From the NCBI GenBank assembly GCA_937911265.1, contig CALDRG010000033.1:1-24640 (forward strand): DNA of 24,640 bases, written 5' to 3'. The notes beneath the pieces were generated by a model, which made no database searches, had not been told where the DNA came from, and was given only the letters and a program-made list of their open reading frames with translations. This document shows positions 7,015 through 17,339 of the stretch, one piece after another; position 1 is the first letter of the stretch; each line of letters begins with the position of its first letter. The translations under genes and the position numbers were made by a program. Source of the stretch: Thalassarchaeum sp002495735 (GTDB taxonomy: Archaea > Thermoplasmatota > Poseidoniia > Poseidoniales > Thalassarchaeaceae).

Positions 7015-7635
7015 CTAGTCCAGTTCAGTCAAGTAGGTGCATTCTCCGCTCTCATGCACCTCGTCAAAGCGCACACACGGGCGGGTGATGGTCAGATAGA
7101 CGTCGAAATGATCGTGGAATGATAACTGCTCTATCGGTGCAGTGATACCGTAGCCACGGGCCTCAACCTCGAAGGTCCACTTGCCCTCTACGAAGGTGCC
7201 GTTGCCTATGGAGAATCGTGTCTGGGGGTAGTCGCTACTAGCCTCAATTTCCCAGAACGGGTCTCCACCGGCCTCCTTGACACCGGGCTCATAAAGGCGC
7301 ACCTCGACATATCGCAGCTCGTTGGTCTGGTTGCCAATGACTTCCTCAATCTGAGACGACCACGGGAATTGTGCTCGGAAGTTAATGACAAGCATGGTGA
7401 CGCTCTCGTCGAACTGAATCAGTTCCTCCCTCTCGTACGGGTCAGCCGCTTCCAGTCCGGACGAGTAGAAAGTGTGGTCCCAGCCAAAGGTCTCCTCCTT
7501 CTCGATTGTCAGCGGAAGCTCCCTCCATGTCTCCATGACCTCTCTCTGGGCAGCCAGTCCGAGACATCCGCTGGTCAGTGTAGATGCAAGCAAGATTGCT
7601 ATGATGGAAACCGCAGTGCTGCTACGCTTCATCAT
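7015..7635 (-). CDS. predicted lipoprotein of unknown function
   Basis: The protein begins MMKRSSTAVSIIAILLASTL and continues TSGC, a signal peptide with a lipobox-like ending and C24 as the probable lipidated residue, so the mature part should sit outside the membrane. The longer frame upstream to 7713 was rejected because it would put 26 polar residues ahead of the signal. The mature part of about 180 residues is mostly beta-strand-like and acidic, with Cys near the C-terminus (RPCVRF, GECTYL) that could pair. I do not recognise a family. It sits between the FKBP isomerase (85 bases upstream) and rpsB on the same strand. Confidence 0.72.
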   Translation of the reverse strand: MMKRSSTAVSIIAILLASTLTSGCLGLAAQREVMETWRELPLTIEKEETFGWDHTFYSSGLEAADPYEREELIQFDESVTMLVINFRAQFPWSSQIEEVIGNQTNELRYVEVRLYEPGVKEAGGDPFWEIEASSDYPQTRFSIGNGTFVEGKWTFEVEARGYGITAPIEQLSFHDHFDVYLTITRPCVRFDEVHESGECTYLTELD

Positions 7636-7720
7636 CAATCGGAAACGACAACCTATCTTCAATCCGCGTGTTGTTTGTTGGCTCAGCGAGCCCCATATTG
7701 GGCTCATGGACATCTGCCGG

Positions 7721-8416
7721 TCACTCTTCCTCGGAGACTGCGCGGGGCTCGTGAACTTCCCTGAATACCACCACTCCGACCCCGAGGTGATCCCTTAGGG
7801 TGCGTACAAGGCTGAACTTGGCAAAGGCCCAGTTCTGGTCATAGGCGATAGCCTCTGGAGTAGTGACGGTCAAGTCGTCACCATCGAAGTCGACCTTGAA
7901 GTCATCACGGCCAGTGTTCATGTTGAGCAGTGTCTCGACCTTCTCAGTGCGGTCCTCAACTACCTTCGTGATTCGGTAGTCATAGCGAAGGGTTACGCCA
8001 GCCAGCGGGTGGTTGTAGTCTATCCTCGCGCGCCCGGCGCTGAGGAACTGAAGGATACCAGTGCGACCGCCAATCTCTACCTGTGAGCCGATACCGAGCA
8101 TCTCAGGGTCTTTCACACTGCGCAACAGGACGTTCTGGCCGATGGTCTCGACGAGGCTCGCATCACGCTCGCCGTAGGCTTCGGTGGCCTCAATGTCAAG
8201 GTTGTAGTCCATCTCAGCCTCAGCCTCGGACAGATGGGCTTCGAATCCGGGAATCAGTCGGCCGTCGCCAATCACGGTAACCATGGGGGAGTAAGTCCGA
8301 GTCTCGTCGTGGACGTCGTGCTCCTTGGCAGCCTCCTCGCGAGTCGTCTCGATGAGCTTCTCTGTCTCTGCATTGAAGAGATCATAATCGATGTGAACTA
8401 TCGTTCCGTCGTCCAT
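7721..8416 (-). CDS. FKBP-type peptidyl-prolyl isomerase, archaeal long SlyD-like form
   Basis: This should catalyse proline cis-trans isomerisation and act as a folding chaperone in the cytoplasm; there is no signal peptide. The FKBP core is visible in GTIVHIDYDLFNAETEKLIE and MVTVIGDGRLIPGFEAHLSE, then AEAEMDYNLDIEATEAYGER. The insert-in-flap region follows (residues about 85-150, ending NHPLAGVTLRYDYRI, which resembles SlyD NHPLAGKTL). An additional C-terminal domain of about 75 residues is typical of longer archaeal FKBPs. AGGAGG precedes the ATG by eight bases. It is the first gene of a leftward series leading to the lipoprotein and rpsB. Confidence 0.92.
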   Translation of the reverse strand: MDDGTIVHIDYDLFNAETEKLIETTREEAAKEHDVHDETRTYSPMVTVIGDGRLIPGFEAHLSEAEAEMDYNLDIEATEAYGERDASLVETIGQNVLLRSVKDPEMLGIGSQVEIGGRTGILQFLSAGRARIDYNHPLAGVTLRYDYRITKVVEDRTEKVETLLNMNTGRDDFKVDFDGDDLTVTTPEAIAYDQNWAFAKFSLVRTLRDHLGVGVVVFREVHEPRAVSEEE

Positions 8417-8470
8417 TGGTAGGCCTCCTAGGCGACCCGCCGACCGGCTCCCCCTTTTTCATACAAACGG

Positions 8471-8487
8471 TATCACCGAAGGTGATA
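8471..8487. terminator. perfect inverted repeat between ccmF and the FKBP gene
   Basis: TATCACC-GAA-GGTGATA has 7-bp arms and lies 13 bases past the ccmF stop on the leftward strand, about 55 bases before the FKBP start. It could end the ccmF transcript or act as an operator for the FKBP gene. No long T-run follows it on the leftward strand. Confidence 0.4.
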
Positions 8488-8499
8488 TTTCTCTCACTT

Positions 8500-10914
8500 C
8501 TAATGCTCTACAGAGCGATCACTGGAGGCAAGGGCCAGAGCCCCTCCAAGCATCACTAGAACCCACCCTGCCCAGACCAGGTGGCTTCCCCTCAGACTGT
8601 GTATGGTGACCCTGACGGTCTCGACGTCGTCGGTCCCGCCAAGAATCATGGAACTCAGTAGGTCGTTGGACTGGAAGATATCCAGAATCACGATAGTGTC
8701 GCCTGTCAAGCCGGTCATCCTGTCGACCTCTGAACGCGAGTTGACTGCTCCGCTTGGGGAGTCGAACCGCAGCATCCCCGGTCTCAAAGTATCAATGAGA
8801 TTACCGTCTTTCCTTACTTCGACTAACACTCCAATGAAGCCGTCGCCGACGGCAAAGTCGTAGGCTTCGTCTTCTGCGGATATCAATTCAGTACCAACGA
8901 ACACCAGCTCGTAGCCGTCATGCTCGACCGGCTGGTCCCGCTCCAGAGTGACTAGGTGAGAGGGGTCCGAGCGGTCGACAAGAGTAGTGGTCAGGACGTG
9001 TCCAACCAACAGCAGGAGGATGCCTAGGTGTGCTAGGTGCGAGGCCAGCAGCCTCGTACGGGCGGCGTTGCGATTGCCTAGGCCACCCTCTCTGAGCTTA
9101 GGCAGAGTGGTACTCGCGGTGCGCCATGCCTGCTGTGCGGTCGAGGGTAGAGCGAAGACCAGCCAAGTCAACAAGAACAGAGCAACTGCGCCTCTGGTAA
9201 TACCGTTTGTGAATATTAAATCTGGGTCTCCGGGGAGTGAGAACTGGTCGGCGGCGCTCGCGAGGGCGATGGAGATCAGCAGCACTGCACTAACCATTGA
9301 GGTGCCCGCCCTAGGTGTAATCGAGCGTCCCCAAGCATACAGTGTCAGACCGACGGCGAGAAGCCCGATGAGGGGGGCGCCATAGAACTCGTGGGCCTGA
9401 AGGCTGGAGCCGTCTATCTCTATGGTCAGCAGCAGCCATGTCAGGAGCAGGAAGGCCGTGCCACCATACCACGGTACCATCCTAGCGGCACGGGTCCGTG
9501 CCGAGACGTCGGAAATAGGTAGCAGTGCTCCCTCGAACTCGCTTTCATCCTCGGGAGATAACAACCACGGGACGAGGAATGGAACCAGCCCGGCGACCGC
9601 CTGCTGGATCTCGGAAATCCAGAGCCAACTGGAGAATAGCATCAGAAGGACGCCCATCGCAATCCAGTGCATCGGAGGATGTTTGGAGTCCCCGTGCACG
9701 ATTAGTAGCAGCAGGACGAGGCCGACTGCGAAGACCGCAGTAGATCCAATCCAGTATGCGGCAGCGCAGAAGAATAGTAGCAGGGCTGCGGCTAGCTGCG
9801 GTCTAGCTGCCAGCATAGTAGTTCCACCCGAGGCAACTACTGCGAGCTGCTGTTGCTGTCGCAGGTGCGCGTACGCGAAGTAGAATAGAACCAGTATTAT
9901 CGCCAAGTAGGAAGTGATCTCAATTCCTATCGGACTAAGATCGGCTATGTCGAGAACGCGTAGATAGGGGTCGTCGGCTAGCGTGCCCTCACCGTCCGCC
10001 ACGAAGGCATGGACCGAGGCCCAGACGCCATTTGCTCGCGTCACTAGGGTGGCGTGGAAGGCAAGCGCTCCGGCGATTATCCCGACAGCAGGCGCAGCCG
10101 AAACCGCGCTGGAACCGGGTTTGGCTCGAACATGCACTATGAGAAGTAGCGCGAACCACGGCAGAATCGAGCCGGTCTCGACAGGATCCCAGGCCCAGTA
10201 TCCTCCCCAGTCGAGCACCGTGTATGCCCACAGACCACCGAGCCCGATGCCGATGCTCCCGAGCACGAAGCCGGCGCGGGCCCAGTGTAGCTGGGCGGCG
10301 TGGACCGATTCGGCCGTATCACGCCTAATTACTCCAGCTAGGGCTACGCTGGCAGTGGCCAGACACAGAGTGTAGTACGAGAACACGATTGGCGGATGTA
10401 TGACCATCAGATCGGTCTGGAGGAGTGGGTGTAGTTCGCCTTGTCCGCCTGTGGCCGCCGCGAACGGGTCGAGCAGCCATGAAAGGACTACTAGAGCGGC
10501 TACCCAACCGTGCATGATTCTGACTTCAAGCGGAGCTGCCTCGTCATCTCTGGCCATGAACCAGGTCACTACCGCCAGTATGGCAGCCCAGAGGAGAAGT
10601 GGCCCCGCCCTGCCACCCCAAACGGATGAGATTCGATATAGCAGAGGTAGTTCGTCGCCGCCGTAGCGAGAGACTAGGTCGAGTGAGGAAGCATCGAGTA
10701 CGAAAGCTCCGACCAACAGTGCGAACGGGGAGATTTGTGCCGCCATTGTGACATTGCGAACGATTGGGTCGCCTGCCTTCTCAGGTCGAGTAATCTGATG
10801 CAGGCTGGTCAGCAGCGCGAGCGCGAGTAACGCCAACCCAAATCCAGGGAGTACGGAATCACCACCCGTAGTACCTAGCTCTACTGTAGCCGAATGCCAG
10901 CATTGCAGGTACAA
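8500..10914 (-). CDS. ccmF: CcmF-type cytochrome c heme lyase subunit
   Basis: CcmF attaches heme to apocytochrome c in the system I maturation pathway. The 804-residue protein has many membrane spans. It carries the WWD heme-handling signature WGGYWAWDPVE (residues 236-246), H173 in MVIHPP, H261 in LLLIVHVRAK and H302 in ASVHAFVAD. These occupy almost the same positions as the functional histidines of Escherichia coli CcmF (173, 261, 303, from memory). HLAHLG near residues 626-629 probably supplies the fourth. A soluble domain near residues 650-760 precedes the last span (SHLVWAGWVLVMLGG). It is longer than the usual ~650 residues. The start is a TTG at 10914 overlapping the end of the upstream flavoprotein gene by 56 bases; no ATG lies near, and the conserved VELG start follows ten residues later. 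No other ccm gene is in the window. Confidence 0.9.
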   Translation of the reverse strand: MYLQCWHSATVELGTTGGDSVLPGFGLALLALALLTSLHQITRPEKAGDPIVRNVTMAAQISPFALLVGAFVLDASSLDLVSRYGGDELPLLYRISSVWGGRAGPLLLWAAILAVVTWFMARDDEAAPLEVRIMHGWVAALVVLSWLLDPFAAATGGQGELHPLLQTDLMVIHPPIVFSYYTLCLATASVALAGVIRRDTAESVHAAQLHWARAGFVLGSIGIGLGGLWAYTVLDWGGYWAWDPVETGSILPWFALLLIVHVRAKPGSSAVSAAPAVGIIAGALAFHATLVTRANGVWASVHAFVADGEGTLADDPYLRVLDIADLSPIGIEITSYLAIILVLFYFAYAHLRQQQQLAVVASGGTTMLAARPQLAAALLLFFCAAAYWIGSTAVFAVGLVLLLLIVHGDSKHPPMHWIAMGVLLMLFSSWLWISEIQQAVAGLVPFLVPWLLSPEDESEFEGALLPISDVSARTRAARMVPWYGGTAFLLLTWLLLTIEIDGSSLQAHEFYGAPLIGLLAVGLTLYAWGRSITPRAGTSMVSAVLLISIALASAADQFSLPGDPDLIFTNGITRGAVALFLLTWLVFALPSTAQQAWRTASTTLPKLREGGLGNRNAARTRLLASHLAHLGILLLLVGHVLTTTLVDRSDPSHLVTLERDQPVEHDGYELVFVGTELISAEDEAYDFAVGDGFIGVLVEVRKDGNLIDTLRPGMLRFDSPSGAVNSRSEVDRMTGLTGDTIVILDIFQSNDLLSSMILGGTDDVETVRVTIHSLRGSHLVWAGWVLVMLGGALALASSDRSVEH

Positions 10915-12106
10915 TTTTCTTGAAGTATAGTCCAGGGCGGCGGAACAGCAGCCTCAGCCCTACCATCGCCTTCCCACTAACTCCCATGTCCCCCATCTCG
11001 TCGGGGAAGCAGCGAGCCATTACCGACATTTCGTCGTCTGACAAGTCAAACAGCGCGTTCTTGCCGCGCAGTATCTTGTCGTACGGCGGGAACTCGTCCT
11101 TCCACAGCCTCGAATACACGGATAGTCGCTGGGCGCTGAGGTCACCTTCTGCGATAGCCGCGGCGGCTGTGTCAGCAGCGTAAACCGCTGACTTCAGAGC
11201 TAGGTGTGAGCCGCCTTCGAAGAGCGGTGAAGTGAAGCCTGCGGCATCGCCGATAAGCATCAGTCCGTCATAGTGGGTGTTATCGAATGGCCCGGAAATT
11301 GGGATGGTCCCTCCGAAAGCAGGGTTGCCCTTCTCCTTCCAGGGCGGAGGAACCTGCTCGAGTTCCTTGAAGTGAGTGATATCAATGAACTCGTCGAGTG
11401 CCTTCTTGGTTCGGGGCCTGTCCTCGGTGACCAGCCCTACGTTGGCGCGACCGTCGCATTTGGGAATCATCCACAGGTAGCCCTTCTCGGCGTACTTTGG
11501 CCAGATGTAGAAGTCTAGGTAGCCGTCTGTCGGCACCTCGAGCATCTCATATTGCATACCGGCTACGACCTTGCCCATCTCGTTGAGCGGTTTCTCGTCC
11601 GTGGGCCTGACTATCTTCGAACAGACAGCGGCGACCCCAGAGGCGTCAATTACGACCTTGGCCTGAATCGGGAACTCATCTCCCTTGCCGTCGCACATCC
11701 AGCCTGCAAAGCGGCCGTCCTCCTCCACCCTCTCCATCGAAGTTAGTTTGTGACTGAGGTGCATGCTGGCCCCGGCTTCGATGGCCTCTTCTGCTATCCA
11801 CCTCTCAAACAGATGTTTCTCGAGGACGTATCCCTCCTCCGTCAGGCATTTCTCGGTGCCATCCGGGAATATTACCCTGATTCCATGCACCCTGAGGCTA
11901 ATGACGTGCTCTGGCAGTTTTAGGTTGAGATTCTCACAAGCAATATCAGAGATGCACTCTCCGCAATGAACCGGGGTCCCTATTGCCGGATGATCCTCGA
12001 TTATCATCGTCGAGAGTCCCTTGCGAGCGCACTGCAGAGCGGCGTTTCCACCGCCAGGGCCAGCTCCAACAACTAAGACATCGCAGGTGCTCACAGCGTC
12101 GCCCAT
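10859..12106 (-). CDS. geranylgeranyl reductase family flavoprotein
   Basis: The 415-residue FAD enzyme belongs to the family that saturates geranylgeranyl chains, in archaea mainly the digeranylgeranyl-glycerophospholipids of the membrane and also quinone side chains. It shows the dinucleotide-binding VGAGPGGGNAALQCARKG near residue 13, the family motif PVHCGECI, and the second FAD motif GDAAGFTSPLFEGG (GDAAG at 286-290). The substrate cannot be decided: archaeal lipid is the default, but the neighbouring UbiD/UbiA genes make a menaquinone tail possible. The start is the ATG at 12106, with a TATA-like TTGATATC about 20 bases upstream, suggesting a nearly leaderless message. It is followed by ccmF with overlap, so the two are probably co-transcribed. 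Confidence 0.9.
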   Translation of the reverse strand: MGDAVSTCDVLVVGAGPGGGNAALQCARKGLSTMIIEDHPAIGTPVHCGECISDIACENLNLKLPEHVISLRVHGIRVIFPDGTEKCLTEEGYVLEKHLFERWIAEEAIEAGASMHLSHKLTSMERVEEDGRFAGWMCDGKGDEFPIQAKVVIDASGVAAVCSKIVRPTDEKPLNEMGKVVAGMQYEMLEVPTDGYLDFYIWPKYAEKGYLWMIPKCDGRANVGLVTEDRPRTKKALDEFIDITHFKELEQVPPPWKEKGNPAFGGTIPISGPFDNTHYDGLMLIGDAAGFTSPLFEGGSHLALKSAVYAADTAAAAIAEGDLSAQRLSVYSRLWKDEFPPYDKILRGKNALFDLSDDEMSVMARCFPDEMGDMGVSGKAMVGLRLLFRRPGLYFKKIVPAMLAFGYSRARYYGW

Positions 12107-12146
12107 GGTACGTCGGAAGGTCCGATATCAAAGAAACCGTCGGTCG

Positions 12147-12163
12147 CGCCATCTACGATGGCG
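12147..12163. promoter_or_regulatory. perfect inverted repeat in the divergent promoter region
   Basis: CGCCATC-TAC-GATGGCG has perfect 7-bp arms. It is placed near the middle of the 94-bp gap between the leftward flavoprotein gene and the rightward UbiD gene, 38 bases before the UbiD ATG. The position suits an operator controlling both directions; the binding protein is unknown. Confidence 0.45.
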
Positions 12164-12200
12164 AGCGAACCTTCTCATTCTGTGAGCGCTCCGCCGGCTC

Positions 12201-14072
12201 ATGGTCTGGAGGAAACTCTCCCGATACGTCGAGTCCCTAGAGGAGTCCGGCGATATTCTGCGTATCCCCGATCCGGTGGATGTAGAACTGGAGGCGGGCT
12301 GCTTCGCTGACCGACTCGTGAAGCGAGGAGGTCCTGCAATAAAATTCGAGCAGCCTCGCTTGCCAGACGGCAGCATCAGCAAGTTTCCACTGCTGATGAA
12401 CCTGTATGGAACGAGGGAGCGGACCTGCAAGGCGCTCGGTGTTGAGGAGCCGCGGCAGGTCGGTGAAGGCATGGTCGCCCTGATGAAACCCGACATCGGT
12501 GGCATACTCAAGGCGCCATGGACAGGGATAGGCCTTGCCAGGCAAGGCATGGCGATGGCGCCACGCAAAGTATCGAGAGGGGCCTGTCAGCAGGTAGTCA
12601 TGGAGGAACCTGACGTCACTAGGCTGCCTATACCGAGAACTTGGCCGGAAGATGCTGGGCCTTTCATGACGCTCCCACTGGTTGTCACCGCTGATCCTGA
12701 GACCGGCGTGCACAACATGGGCATGTACCGCAGCCAGGTGTTCGGCCCCACCGAGGTGGGTTTGCATTGGCAGACCCACAAACACGGTGCCGACCACGCT
12801 GACGCGTCCACGAACAGAATGCCAGTGGCAATATGCCTGGGCGGTCCTCCCGAGCTGACCTTTAGCGCCATCTCCCCATTGCCGGACAACTTAACCGAGT
12901 ATGAATTCGCAGGACTGCTCGCTAGAAAGAGGCTTTCGATAGTCAAGTGCGAGACCAGCGATCTCTGGGTGCCAGCCGAGTGCGATGTGGTCATAGAGGG
13001 TTACACTGTACCCGGAGAGACCAGACTTGAGGGGCCTTTTGGCGACCACTTCGGCTACTACTCACTGCCCGAGCCTTACCCGGTAATGCACGTCACACGG
13101 ATCACCCATCGCAAGGATGCGATGATTCCCATGACCATCGTAGGGCTGCCTCCGATGGAGGATGGTTACCTTGGCGAGGCCGTCGGCGATGCCTTTCTGC
13201 CTGTGCTGAAATTCCAGCAACGTGATCTCGTCGATCTGTTCCTACCACTTGAGACCGGTTTCCACAACCTCGCCATCATGGCTTCCAAACAACGCTACCC
13301 AAGGCAAGCGCGCAAGACTGCACTGGGCCTGCTGGGAGCGGGGCAGCTGATGTTCCAGAAGGTCGTGATTGCCGTAGATGAGGGTCATCCGGTCAAGGAT
13401 CTCGACGCTCTTCTCGATGTCCTCGACTACCGTGTCCACATCCCCGAGGATCTTATCTTCCTGAGAGGGATGGTTGCTGACACACTAGCTCACACTGCGC
13501 CATGGGACAACATTCACGACAAGCTGATTATCGATGCCACTACGACTCCGAAGGGAGATCCGCACTCCGAACTCCCCGAGCAGTTGGGTTGTTCCGACTC
13601 GCTAGAGATTTCTGCCTCAGCGGTGAAGGGTGTTGTCCAAGCCAGGATGTTACGCTCGTCGATGCTTGTGGTTACCACGAACATCGAAGGGAACCCGAAG
13701 CCCGAGAGCAGCATGGAAGAGCCCAGTGAAGAGGGTGCTGCGAGGCAGCGCGAGGTCATTCGTGGAATCAGCAAAGCGATTTGGTCGCTCGAGGCCGCAC
13801 AGAATCTGCGCTGGCTTTTCATCACTGACGACGACGCCTACTTGGCCAGTGACGACTGGCGGCGTCGCCTGCTGTGGCAGCTTTTCTGCCGCTTTGACGT
13901 CGGACGTGATCTACACTTCGATGATTCAGGTGGCCGACTAGCTTGGGACGCCACCGCTCCAATCCCTTCGAACAAGGGTCCTCTGCCGGTCCGGCGCTGG
14001 CCCGGCGTCACACTACACGACCCCGAGGTCGCCGAGAGAGTCGATTCGTGGCTGGCCGAGGGGGGCTACTGA
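12201..14072 (+). CDS. UbiD family decarboxylase
   Basis: UbiD enzymes use prenylated FMN to decarboxylate aromatic acids, in quinone synthesis the prenylated hydroxybenzoate or naphthoate ring. The 623-residue protein starts with the family opening (YVESLEESGDILRI). It carries the prFMN/metal-binding HNMGMYRSQVFGP (from residue 171) and HWQTHKHG, the segment AECDVVIEGYTVPGETR, and LEGPFGDHFGYY (residues 276-287), which holds acidic active-site residues. It is longer than Escherichia coli UbiD (about 500), with an extended C-terminus after residue 480. Its stop overlaps the UbiA-family ATG by one base (TGATG), so the two are translationally coupled. That pairing resembles MqnL/MqnP of the futalosine menaquinone route, an inference. 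No UbiX-type flavin prenyltransferase is in the window. Confidence 0.9.
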   Translation: MVWRKLSRYVESLEESGDILRIPDPVDVELEAGCFADRLVKRGGPAIKFEQPRLPDGSISKFPLLMNLYGTRERTCKALGVEEPRQVGEGMVALMKPDIGGILKAPWTGIGLARQGMAMAPRKVSRGACQQVVMEEPDVTRLPIPRTWPEDAGPFMTLPLVVTADPETGVHNMGMYRSQVFGPTEVGLHWQTHKHGADHADASTNRMPVAICLGGPPELTFSAISPLPDNLTEYEFAGLLARKRLSIVKCETSDLWVPAECDVVIEGYTVPGETRLEGPFGDHFGYYSLPEPYPVMHVTRITHRKDAMIPMTIVGLPPMEDGYLGEAVGDAFLPVLKFQQRDLVDLFLPLETGFHNLAIMASKQRYPRQARKTALGLLGAGQLMFQKVVIAVDEGHPVKDLDALLDVLDYRVHIPEDLIFLRGMVADTLAHTAPWDNIHDKLIIDATTTPKGDPHSELPEQLGCSDSLEISASAVKGVVQARMLRSSMLVVTTNIEGNPKPESSMEEPSEEGAARQREVIRGISKAIWSLEAAQNLRWLFITDDDAYLASDDWRRRLLWQLFCRFDVGRDLHFDDSGGRLAWDATAPIPSNKGPLPVRRWPGVTLHDPEVAERVDSWLAEGGY

Positions 14073-15028
14073 TGGGATTCAGAGAAGTCCTTGAGTTCGT
14101 CAAGGTTGAGCACACACTGTTCTCACTTCCATTCGTGTTGATTGGTTTCGTGATTGCCGACAAGCAGTTTGAATCAGAGAGCATGGATTTGGTCTGGATT
14201 ATCATCGCAGCTATCGGTGCTAGGGGACTTGCGATGGCTCTCAACAGAATTATTGATCGAGATATAGATGCAGAAAACCCGCGTACTGCGACGAGGCATC
14301 TGCCTTCTGGAACAATGTCAATGCAGAGTGCGTGGATGCTGGCTGCAGCTTTCCTAGGAATACTTCTGTTTGCTGCATGGAGATTGAACGATGTTGCTCT
14401 TAAGATGGCATGGCTACCTGTCCTAGCATTCGTGATATACCCGTTTACAAAGAGAATATCGTGGATATGTCACTTCTGGATTGGATTTTGCCTAGCACTC
14501 GCTCCAGCAGGCGCATGGGTCGCCATCGCAGCGGATACACACGGCTGGGCGGCTATCACCGGAATGCTGGATGGGCATACGGATTTCCTGTGGTATCCGG
14601 AGATATTCTTCATCTCCTTGGGAGTAGCGCTTTGGATTACAGCATTCGACATCAACTACGCATCGATGGATCAGGACACGGATCGTAGACAGGGGATACA
14701 CTCGTTCCCTGCAAGCTATGGTCTTGAGTCGACTAGGAAACTGAGTGTGGCTCTGACCATTGGCTGGCTAGTGTGCTTCCTGCTAACAGGAATGCATGAC
14801 TTCACCGACCAACGGTCCTTGCGTTACACACTCTGGGTCCCTTCTGTGGCGATAATGGCGCTGATTAACATCATCGTGATGACAAAAGGAGCCGCGGCTG
14901 CTGCTGCATCTGAAGAGGCAATGGGGAGGTTTCAGAGGACTCTATTCCGTGCCTCGATGCTGACAGGGTGGGTATTGCTAGTTAGTCTCACGTTCGTAGA
15001 GTATTACGACGATGGAATGATAGATTGA
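14072..15028 (+). CDS. UbiA family prenyltransferase, MqnP-like
   Basis: The 318-residue integral membrane protein should join a polyprenyl chain to an aromatic quinone precursor. The two Asp-rich Mg-diphosphate sites are clear: NRIIDRDIDAENPRTATRHL (residues 58-77) and DINYASMDQDTDRRQGIHSF from residue 193. About eight or nine hydrophobic spans alternate with short loops. The RTATRHLPSG and RRQGIHSFPASYG surroundings resemble the 4-hydroxybenzoate/MqnP branch rather than the archaeal DGGGP synthase branch. Its ATG shares a base with the UbiD stop. Its codon use is visibly more A/T-rich than neighbouring genes, perhaps because of the hydrophobic content. uvrB starts ten bases after its stop. 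Confidence 0.91.
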   Translation: MGFREVLEFVKVEHTLFSLPFVLIGFVIADKQFESESMDLVWIIIAAIGARGLAMALNRIIDRDIDAENPRTATRHLPSGTMSMQSAWMLAAAFLGILLFAAWRLNDVALKMAWLPVLAFVIYPFTKRISWICHFWIGFCLALAPAGAWVAIAADTHGWAAITGMLDGHTDFLWYPEIFFISLGVALWITAFDINYASMDQDTDRRQGIHSFPASYGLESTRKLSVALTIGWLVCFLLTGMHDFTDQRSLRYTLWVPSVAIMALINIIVMTKGAAAAAASEEAMGRFQRTLFRASMLTGWVLLVSLTFVEYYDDGMID

Positions 15029-15037
15029 GGTCTTACG

Positions 15038-17314
<2,277 letters not shown>

Positions 17315-17339
17315 AGGGTCGGAAGCACTGCGAAGGGGC

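Noticed and set aside
7636..7713. Longer start for the lipoprotein gene
   Set aside because: It would bury the signal peptide 26 residues inside the protein.
8603..10666. Several rightward frames of 60-150 residues opposite ccmF
   Set aside because: They have low-complexity Ser/Pro/Arg composition and are antisense to a gene with conserved WWD and histidine motifs.
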